Source: Bacteroidota bacterium
GTDB taxonomy: Bacteria; Bacteroidota; Bacteroidia; Chitinophagales; LD1
Assembly: GCA_018267435.1 (NCBI GenBank)
Contig: JAFDYM010000539.1
Coordinates: forward strand, 1-11,291
DNA length: 11,291 nucleotides
Reading direction: 5' to 3'
A model generated the notes under the pieces. The model was not told the DNA's origin and ran no database searches. It saw only the letters and a program-made list of their open reading frames with translations. Both the position numbers and the translations under genes were made by a program. The number at the start of each line of letters is the position of its first letter. The stretch's first letter is position 1. This document shows positions 5,901 to 11,291 of this stretch, piece after piece.

Positions 5901-8477
5901 ATGAAAAAACTCATTCTCCCACTTGCCCTATTTAGTACTATAGCATTAAATGCCCAACAAAACGTAGGTATAGGCACCAACGACCCTAAAAGCAAACTTG
6001 ATATTAATGGCGGCCTATCGGTAGGTTCAAGCTATTCGGGCACTAGTACAGCGCCTACCAATGGTGCTATAATAGAAGGCCGTGTAGGTATAGGTACAAA
6101 TGCCCCCGATAGCAAGGCTATACTAGATGTAAGTGCTACCGATAAAGGTATGTACTTGCCTAGGCTTACCAATGCACAAGCTGCAGCCCTTGGTGCTACA
6201 CTTACTGTCAGTAACAATGGCCTATTGATATTTAATAGCGATAACAAACGTGCGGAGTACTGGGACACCAACCAGTGGAAGGCCGTAGGCGAAGGTGCGG
6301 GCGGCACACCTACAGGTGCTGCGGGCGGCGACCTTACGGGTACTTACCCTAACCCTACCGTTGCTACCAATGCCATTAACGGAACAAAAGTACTAGACGG
6401 TAGCCTTACTGGCGCCGATATACAAAATACAAGTATAGACCTTACTACAAAAGTGAATAACGTACTACCCGTAAGCAATGGCGGTACAGGCGTTAATACC
6501 GTAACAGGTATTATGCAAGGCAATGGCAGCTCGGCAGTTACTGGCTTATCGGCCGCTGCAGCAAACCAATACCTGCGCCGAAACTCGGCCAATACTGCCT
6601 ATGAGTTTGGCACAATAGCCTACAGCAATATTTCGGGTACACCTACTATACCTACTACCCTACCACCAAGCGGTGCAGCAGGCGGCGACCTTACAGGCGC
6701 ATACCCTAACCCGACACTTACTACTACAGGCGTAAGCGCCAATACTTATGGTAGTGCTACTGCAGTACCTACTATAACGGTAGATGCTAAAGGACGTATA
6801 ACATCGGCCACTAGCACCACTATAAGCGGTGTGGCACCAGCAGGTGCAGCAGGCGGCGACCTTACAGGTACCTACCCTAACCCTACATTAACTACTACTG
6901 GCGTAAGCGCCAATACTTATGGTAGTGCTACAACTGTACCTACTATTACTGTAGATGCTAAAGGACGTATAACATCGGCCACTAGCACCACCATAAGCGG
7001 TGTGGCACCATCGGGTACAGCAGGCGGCGACCTTACAGGCACATATCCTAACCCTACAGTAGATGGCTTACAAGGCAGGGCTGTAGCTGCTACTGCACCT
7101 AGCAACGGGCAAGTACTAAAGTACAACACCAGCACTACGCAGTGGGAACCTGGTACCGATAACAATACTACTTACACTGGCGGCACTGCTATAAATGTAA
7201 GCGGCACTACCATCAACAACACCGGTGTAACCTCGGTGGCGGGTACTGCCAACCAAGTAAGCGTAAGCGCAGGTACTGGCGCCGTTACATTCAGCTTGCC
7301 ACAAAACATACATACATCAGCAAGCCCTACCTTTGCCAACGTTACAGCATCGGGTAAGTTTTATGGAAACATAAATATGGCCGATACTCGTAGCGTTAAC
7401 TCTCCTCCTACCTCATATAATAACGAAGTATCGTTCGATTTTAAAGCACTATCAGCTGTTGGCTCGCCAGGCAGCGGTACTTATGGTGGGGTAATGACTA
7501 TGGCACCTTGGGGCGATAACAGTGGCGACGCCAGCCATCAATTAATGTTTAATGAAGGCGGTATATACTGGCGCCAAGGCCAGCCCGATGCTACTACATG
7601 GGATGCATGGACTAAAATAAATACAGGTTCGGTAACCAATATAGCTACATCGGGTACAGGTATAGGCATAGTAAACGGCGATGGCGTAAGCGGCACACCA
7701 ACCATTTCTTTAAACTTTGGTCCAGCAGTTAACGTAGCGGCTAACGGCAAGCACCCGGTTGGCAACTTTGGCCAATTTGAAAACCACGGCGCATATACCG
7801 ATTTTAATACGGTGCCAAACCATTGGGGCTGGAACTATGTACAAGGTTCAGCTAATGGTCCAAATAGCGTTTCTAGCCAATGGTATAGAGAAATAGTAAG
7901 CCTAGGTGGCAACTATGCTGGCAAAGGCACAGGTGGCTATTCGCTGGAGCTTGCATACCCACGCTTTAATACAAACCAGGCGGGTGTATGGGTACGCACT
8001 ACCGAAAACGGTACGCCTAGCAATTGGGTAAATATAAGCGGACCGCCTATAGGCAGTATAATGGCATGGCATAAAAACGGAGCCAATATGCCAGCCTTGC
8101 CTGACGGTTGGGTAGAATGTAACGGACAAACACTTAGCGATGCAGCTAGCCCGCTAAACGGTACAGCAATGCCTAATTTGAATGGTACATTTACTACAGA
8201 AGCTGGCGGAACATCATCAGCAGGACGCTTTTTAAGGGGCGGCGCAACAAGCGGAACGTTTGCATCTGACCGTACAAATAGTGTTACCGAAATGTTGATT
8301 GAAGATAATGGTGGAGGCCAAGCTAGCCAAAGGAGCATTCCCGATAACGGTTCATGGTCTGCTGCTGGCTATAACTATTACACAACAGGGTCTAACGACG
8401 GTATTAAATTGAGAAAAAAAGGTGTTGAAACCAATCCCGGCAGTATGACTGTGGTGTGGATTATGAAGGTTAAATAA
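5901..8477 (+). CDS. Secreted phage-tail-fibre-like protein with tail-collar domain
   Basis: This 858-residue protein has a clear Sec signal peptide (1-18, cut near ALNA|QQ). Two VGIGT-P motifs (22-29 and 62-69), followed by AILDVSATDKGMYLPRLT (73-90) and an EYWDTNQW stretch (119-126), are the N-terminal pattern I know from Bacteroidota fibre proteins. GGDLTG-YPNPT occurs four times (142, 261, 318, 375), the last three exactly 57 residues apart. Then come the tail-fibre motif HTSASPTFANVTASGKFYG (471-489), two probable pyocin-knob-like modules (about 485-577 and 612-713, each ending in W-x-I), and a tail-collar domain at about 717-781 (IGSIMAW, PDGWVECNGQ, MPNLNGTF, GRFLRG). It ends in VVWIMKVK, with no T9SS domain and no membrane anchor. 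A trimeric fibre outside the cell, perhaps an adhesin, is inferred. No other tail, capsid or contractile-system gene is near, so it is not part of a visible prophage. A strong terminator follows. Confidence 0.88.
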   Translation: MKKLILPLALFSTIALNAQQNVGIGTNDPKSKLDINGGLSVGSSYSGTSTAPTNGAIIEGRVGIGTNAPDSKAILDVSATDKGMYLPRLTNAQAAALGATLTVSNNGLLIFNSDNKRAEYWDTNQWKAVGEGAGGTPTGAAGGDLTGTYPNPTVATNAINGTKVLDGSLTGADIQNTSIDLTTKVNNVLPVSNGGTGVNTVTGIMQGNGSSAVTGLSAAAANQYLRRNSANTAYEFGTIAYSNISGTPTIPTTLPPSGAAGGDLTGAYPNPTLTTTGVSANTYGSATAVPTITVDAKGRITSATSTTISGVAPAGAAGGDLTGTYPNPTLTTTGVSANTYGSATTVPTITVDAKGRITSATSTTISGVAPSGTAGGDLTGTYPNPTVDGLQGRAVAATAPSNGQVLKYNTSTTQWEPGTDNNTTYTGGTAINVSGTTINNTGVTSVAGTANQVSVSAGTGAVTFSLPQNIHTSASPTFANVTASGKFYGNINMADTRSVNSPPTSYNNEVSFDFKALSAVGSPGSGTYGGVMTMAPWGDNSGDASHQLMFNEGGIYWRQGQPDATTWDAWTKINTGSVTNIATSGTGIGIVNGDGVSGTPTISLNFGPAVNVAANGKHPVGNFGQFENHGAYTDFNTVPNHWGWNYVQGSANGPNSVSSQWYREIVSLGGNYAGKGTGGYSLELAYPRFNTNQAGVWVRTTENGTPSNWVNISGPPIGSIMAWHKNGANMPALPDGWVECNGQTLSDAASPLNGTAMPNLNGTFTTEAGGTSSAGRFLRGGATSGTFASDRTNSVTEMLIEDNGGGQASQRSIPDNGSWSAAGYNYYTTGSNDGIKLRKKGVETNPGSMTVVWIMKVK
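6672..7055 (+). repeat. 171-bp in-frame tandem repeat in the fibre gene
   Basis: Unit 1 is 6672-6842 and unit 2 is 6843-7013; they differ at about 15 of 171 bases and 3 of 57 residues. A third unit starts at 7014 but keeps only its first 14 residues (GTAGGDLTGTYPNPT-like). Another copy of that 14-residue head lies outside the array at about 6315-6356. Most differences between units are silent, which suggests spread by duplication with protein-level constraint. Confidence 0.9.
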
Positions 8478-8489
8478 CATTGAGCATAT

Positions 8490-8533
8490 AAAAACAAAAG
8501 CGGCTTCGATACATCGAAGCCGCTTTTGTTTTT
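8490..8533. terminator. Bidirectional intrinsic terminator between convergent genes
   Basis: Arms 8490-8510 and 8513-8533 are perfect reverse complements over 21 nt, with a GC-rich core (GCGGCTTCG) flanked by A and T runs on either side. It can end transcripts from the fibre gene (plus) and the endopeptidase gene (minus), and its right arm overlaps the last bases of the endopeptidase stop codon. Confidence 0.93.
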
Positions 8534-9092
8534 AATCTTTCAGCCTGCCGCCCCTATACCAGTATTTAGTATAGTATGCCTCGCTAAGGTTACTAATAAT
8601 AACGCCGGCTTGAGTACTAGCGTGAGCAAATTGCCCGTTTTGAAGGTATACACCCACATGCGATATGCGGCTTTTGCTACGTATGGTAAAGAACACAAAG
8701 TCGCCTTCCTGTAGCTTGCTTTTATCCTTAATGGGTATGCATAATGGGTAAATGCTATAACTGCCGTGAGGTACATCTTTGCCATATATCTTCTTATATA
8801 GCATTTGCGAAAAGCCCGAGCAGTCTATACCCTTATCGCTGCTGCCGCTGTAGCGGTAGCAGGTTTTGTACCAGCGGAATACCTCGTAGTACAGCGCCAT
8901 GTTGTTAGTCTGAGTAAGGTCTATATCTTCCTTTTTATAGAACTCGAAAAACTTGGCACTATCAATATCGGCAGGGAAGCTATTATCGGCTATTCCCTGT
9001 ATAGGTAGCGGTGTATCTAGGCTATCTTGCGCCGTAAGGCACATGGATAACATAGCAAAAATTGCTACTAAATAAATCCTTCCTCTCATCAT
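8532..9092 (-). CDS. Secreted NlpC/P60 (C40) cell-wall endopeptidase
   Basis: This 186-residue protein has a signal peptide (1-21, cut after LTA|Q) and an NlpC/P60 cysteine peptidase domain at about 68-185. Catalytic Cys91 lies in GIDCSGF, His145 in ISHVGVYL and the third polar residue, His157, in FAHAST; KLQEGDFVFF at 126-135 is the usual preceding block. These enzymes cut peptide bonds in peptidoglycan stems (typically D-Glu to diamino acid), so it should act in the periplasm on the wall. Residues 22-67 are a non-conserved linker with no SH3 domain visible. Cys18 in the signal is preceded by LSM, a poor lipobox, so I do not call it a lipoprotein. Two ATG codons stand in tandem at the start (9092 and 9089) and either may be used. 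It follows the PspC-like gene by 88 nt. Confidence 0.9.
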   Translation of the reverse strand: MMRGRIYLVAIFAMLSMCLTAQDSLDTPLPIQGIADNSFPADIDSAKFFEFYKKEDIDLTQTNNMALYYEVFRWYKTCYRYSGSSDKGIDCSGFSQMLYKKIYGKDVPHGSYSIYPLCIPIKDKSKLQEGDFVFFTIRSKSRISHVGVYLQNGQFAHASTQAGVIISNLSEAYYTKYWYRGGRLKD

Positions 9093-9111
9093 AAGCTGTG
9101 GCTAATATAGA

Positions 9112-9160
9112 AAAATGAGAGTAGAGGCAGTCCTATCATAAGACTAGCACATCTCATTTT
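9112..9160. other. Nested inverted repeats in the leader of the endopeptidase gene
   Basis: A perfect 9-bp inverted repeat, AAAATGAGA at 9112-9120 and TCTCATTTT at 9152-9160, encloses an imperfect 17-bp dyad at 9129-9145. It lies just 20 nt before the ATG of the endopeptidase, so it would be in its leader RNA or its promoter. It lacks a proper T run for a terminator. Confidence 0.35.
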
Positions 9161-9180
9161 AAAATGTATTAACGTGTACT

Positions 9181-9414
9181 TTAGAAGTCCCACACGGGGC
9201 TGCGGCGTGCGCGTACATAGGCACGCAGCTTCATTATAAAGGCTAGGGTAAGGTATACTACAACAGGGGAAGCAACGGTAATGCAGCTAGCATATATAAA
9301 GAACATACGTATGTCTTTAGCAGGCATTTGCAGCTTTTCGCCAAGGCGCTCGCATACACCAAAGGTGTTGCTTTCTACCATAAACTTCAAGTCGTTGCTC
9401 AGTTGCTTCATCAT
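9181..9414 (-). CDS. PspC-domain small membrane protein
   Basis: This 77-residue protein matches the Bacteroidota form of PspC. The N-terminal part holds the FGVCERLGEKLQMPAKDIR block (18-36), followed by a single membrane helix at about 38-63 (with the conserved P-VVYLTLAF) and a basic tail that ends RARRSPVWDF. In enterobacteria PspC is an inner-membrane partner of the phage-shock envelope stress response; these short stand-alone forms have not, to my knowledge, been given a function, and no pspA or pspB is in view. It has no DNA-binding motif despite the regulator name often attached. Tandem ATG codons (9414 and 9411) mark the start. It begins 40 nt after DUF2851, and I recall this pair being neighbours in other Bacteroidota, which suggests one transcript. 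Confidence 0.85.
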   Translation of the reverse strand: MMKQLSNDLKFMVESNTFGVCERLGEKLQMPAKDIRMFFIYASCITVASPVVVYLTLAFIMKLRAYVRARRSPVWDF

Positions 9415-9454
9415 ATCCGTCCATTTGATTCAGCCGAATTTAAAGCATTTTTTC

Positions 9455-10726
9455 CTATTTCAGAATGCTATGCCCTATCGAGCAGTTTAAACAGTTAAAA
9501 GCAGTGCAGTGCTCGTTGTTCAATTGCAATAATGCCTGGGTATCGTAAGCAGATGTTGGCTTAATGCCTAGTTCCTTCCACATGGTAATTATACTGTTGC
9601 TCTCTGGCTTACATAGCTCCAATAGTTTCAATGCCTTATCGCAATAGTCTTCATCGGCCTTATACTTGCCATAAGCAAAAAGTACAGGCGCTACGGCGTT
9701 TATCAGCAATATGTTCTTGGCATCGTTGCCTATGTGCGAGTTTACTTTATCCGAAGTTTTAGCAAAATAATAATGCTCCTTCCAATAAGGCGACACCTCT
9801 ACATCAAAGTAATTGAAGATGGCTTTAATGTCCTTCGCCTCTAGTATATGCGAGAACATCTTTATGTCGTAGTGCATCATGGCTGCCAACTGCGCCAAAC
9901 GTATAGTAGGGAAATTAGAAGGCCTCAGGCGCAGAAACTTCCACAAGTGGTTCTCGATAGGTTGAAGGTTATGCAAGCGCTTTAGGTACATATATTCTTT
10001 GCGCAGTTTACTATGATACTCATCGTTATCTACCTTCTCATCTAGAAAGCCCGCTTGACCAAATACCAATGCTTCCAACTGCATCCTATCATCGGCATGC
10101 TTGGCCCACACGTTCACAGGCAGACTCTTAGCCATTAGGTAGAAAGGCTCCTTGTTGACCGAGGCGCCTAGGTAACGCGCTATCATGGCGAACATGAGGT
10201 TCTCCCAATCGGTGCCGTTCTCTGCCAACAATGCATTTATGCTTTGCACCTTACTTTCCAGGCGTTCTATCAGCATTCTATCTAGGTGCGCCTTTACAGT
10301 AAACTCAGGCACAGTGGCTATGTGCTTGGCGCAAGCTATGGTACTATCGTGCTTGGCCAGTTCATTGTATTTTGTTAGGGTAGAAATATTGATTCTATCT
10401 TTCAGTTCCAGCACTGGTATAGGTTCGCCTTTGCTGTTGTATATCTCGGCATCGTGCTTGTACACTACGTGTAGCACCACATTATCATAAGCAGCATCGG
10501 TTTGGTGGTGGTGCTTGTTCCAGTCGCTGGTGTTTATGTGTATCTCTACATTACCAACCCACAGCACCTCTCCTATCTTCACCTTTGCATTCTGAAAGTC
10601 GGCCCCCGAATGTACATTGTGCAAGCCCACCTTTAGTACCTCTACAGGTAAGCCCTCGGTGGTATGTAGTTGCGCTATATTATACAAACGGAACTTCCAA
10701 ATAAAATGCAACAGGTGCTCATTCAT
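9455..10726 (-). CDS. DUF2851 family protein
   Basis: From the ATG at 10726 the protein has 423 residues, begins MNEHLLHFIWKF and matches DUF2851 along its whole length. Diagnostic blocks are VHSGADFQNAKV (38-49), WVGNVEIHINTSDWNKHHH (56-74), NVVLHVVYKHD (82-92), RPSNFPTIRLAQLAAM (268-283) and a C-terminal C-x4-C-x2-C cluster (Cys407, 412, 415). No signal peptide or membrane segment is present, so it is probably cytoplasmic. The conserved Asp43, Glu61, His63, Asp68 and His residues look like a metal or catalytic site, but no activity is established to my knowledge. The frame stays open upstream to 10840; those 38 extra codons read through a repeat element and are Phe-rich and basic, not family sequence, so the start at 10726 is chosen. 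Probably co-transcribed with the PspC-like gene. Confidence 0.9.
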   Translation of the reverse strand: MNEHLLHFIWKFRLYNIAQLHTTEGLPVEVLKVGLHNVHSGADFQNAKVKIGEVLWVGNVEIHINTSDWNKHHHQTDAAYDNVVLHVVYKHDAEIYNSKGEPIPVLELKDRINISTLTKYNELAKHDSTIACAKHIATVPEFTVKAHLDRMLIERLESKVQSINALLAENGTDWENLMFAMIARYLGASVNKEPFYLMAKSLPVNVWAKHADDRMQLEALVFGQAGFLDEKVDNDEYHSKLRKEYMYLKRLHNLQPIENHLWKFLRLRPSNFPTIRLAQLAAMMHYDIKMFSHILEAKDIKAIFNYFDVEVSPYWKEHYYFAKTSDKVNSHIGNDAKNILLINAVAPVLFAYGKYKADEDYCDKALKLLELCKPESNSIITMWKELGIKPTSAYDTQALLQLNNEHCTAFNCLNCSIGHSILK

Positions 10727-10770
10727 ATTGCAATAAAAGGAATAATTGTTGGATACAAGAAGAAAACAAT

Positions 10771-10843
10771 TGACACAAAGAAAGAAAGGCTCGAAGAAAA
10801 GAAATACAAAGTACTTAGCGTCTTTGCGCCTTCGTGGCAAAAT
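10771..10843. repeat. Probable interspersed repeat of the CTTTGCG/CTTCGTGGC type
   Basis: The stretch 10812-10842 contains CTTAGCGTCTTTGCGCC and CTTCGTGGCAAAA, and 10771-10789 contains the purine-rich ACACAAAG counterpart. I know very similar motifs (CTTTGTGTCTTTGCGCCTTCG...) as short non-coding repeats scattered through Bacteroidota and other genomes, often palindromic. Here the left half is degenerate. It fills the 120-nt gap between the LRR gene and DUF2851. Whether it is repeated elsewhere in this genome cannot be seen from one window. Confidence 0.45.
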
Positions 10844-10846
10844 AAA

Positions 10847-11291
10847 CTACAAAGTAATTTTGCAATCGGCTATTAGCCAAGTAAGGTCTTCCACCTGTGC
10901 GGGGGTTATCAGTGTTTCTTTCAAATTGAGTATGCGCAGTGCTTGTAGGTTGCGTATATCCGAAGCAAAATTGCCCAAGCCTTTGTTGAAGCTAAGGTCA
11001 ACAGCTTTCAAGCTGCGTACTTCCATAAGTGGTGTAGGTATATCGCTAAACTGGTTGTAGGCAAAATCAACTATCTCTAGCTTGCCCATCTGTATCATTT
11101 CGCTAGGCAGTTTGCTAATGTTGTTTTTTGTACCTACTAGGCGCTTTAGCTTACCAAGCCTACCTATTTCGGTAGGCACAATGCTTATGTTGTTGTAACC
11201 GAAATCAAGTTCTTCTAAGCTGTTCAATTTGCATATTTCAGCAGGTAATACAGCAAACTCATTCTTAGTTATTAGTAGAAATTTAAGCTTA
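10847..11291 (-). CDS. Leucine-rich repeat protein (5' partial)
   Basis: The frame is open to the right edge of the window, so the N-terminus is missing; 147 residues are visible and the stop is TAG at 10847-10849. Six repeats of about 23 residues follow the pattern L-x2-L-x5-N-x-(I/F)-x2-(L/I/V)P-x2-(I/M)-x2-(L/M), as in LEELDFGYNNISIVPTEIG. The fifth repeat is degenerate (LGNFASDI in place of LP). The last one ends in TPAQVEDLTWLIADCKITL, the usual LRR end cap in this phylum. This is the small, bacterial or plant-like LRR type, which forms a solenoid for binding proteins; the partner is unknown. No transmembrane or sorting signal is visible in this part, so location cannot be decided. A TTG at 11225-11227 is an internal codon, not the start. 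Confidence 0.88.
   Translation of the reverse strand, partial: KLKFLLITKNEFAVLPAEICKLNSLEELDFGYNNISIVPTEIGRLGKLKRLVGTKNNISKLPSEMIQMGKLEIVDFAYNQFSDIPTPLMEVRSLKAVDLSFNKGLGNFASDIRNLQALRILNLKETLITPAQVEDLTWLIADCKITL

Noticed and set aside
7937..8338. 133-codon minus-strand frame within the fibre gene
   Set aside because: Shadow of the real gene on the other strand; the repeats and collar motifs support only the plus frame.
5901..8477. Remnant prophage or contractile injection system
   Set aside because: Only one tail-like gene is present, it has a Sec signal peptide, and all neighbours are ordinary chromosomal genes.
9030..9092. Lipoprotein signal on the NlpC/P60 protein (Cys18)
   Set aside because: The residues before Cys are L-S-M, which does not fit a lipobox, while a normal cut after LTA|Q is present.
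10727..10840. N-terminal 38-residue extension of DUF2851 with a hydrophobic stretch that looks like a signal peptide
   Set aside because: It is translated from the repeat element and the family starts at MNEHLLHFIWKF; the hydrophobic Phe/Leu run is a product of the T-rich repeat.
10670..11060. Plus-strand open frames over the DUF2851/LRR junction
   Set aside because: They overlap two clear minus-strand genes and show no family motifs.

Overview
The window looks like a chromosomal segment of a Bacteroidota bacterium, probably from a Chitinophaga- or Sphingobacterium-like lineage. Three things point there: two secreted proteins ending in type A sorting domains of the type IX secretion system (T9SS, known only from this phylum), several gene families typical of it (choice-of-anchor L, LytS/LytTR two-component pair, DUF2851, Bacteroidota-type PspC), and weak ribosome binding sites. 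Codon use favours AGC for Ser, ATA for Ile and GTA for Val. I see no tRNA, rRNA, CRISPR array, transposase or integrase.

Layout. 1-2718 (+): the 3' part of a large PKD/Ig-type surface protein, then a complete choice-of-anchor L protein. Both carry almost the same 252-nt T9SS tail, and a long hairpin covers the start codon of the second. 2719-3060: a strong terminator, a 22-bp perfect palindrome, and a helically phased array of TTCAAYCAAA repeats. 3061-4736 (+): a sensor kinase and LytTR response regulator overlapping by 16 nt; the array lies just upstream and is a good candidate operator. 4749-5069 (-): a small Cys-rich lipoprotein. 5144-5716 (+): a soluble conserved protein of unknown function. 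5717-5900: a regulatory-looking region with repeated TTAGCAT boxes. 5901-8477 (+): an 858-residue secreted, phage-tail-fibre-like protein with an internal 171-bp tandem repeat, two probable knob modules and a tail-collar domain. A 21-bp stem terminator at 8490-8533 separates it from the facing genes.

8532-11291 (-): read in transcription order, a leucine-rich repeat protein (5' end outside the window), DUF2851, a PspC-like membrane protein and a secreted NlpC/P60 endopeptidase. Gaps of 120, 40 and 88 nt make partial co-transcription possible.

The common theme is the cell surface: T9SS cargo, a secreted fibre, a wall hydrolase, a membrane stress-type protein and a two-component system. The least explained items are the start-codon hairpin, the phased operator array, the signal-peptide-bearing tail-fibre protein and the shared T9SS tails.
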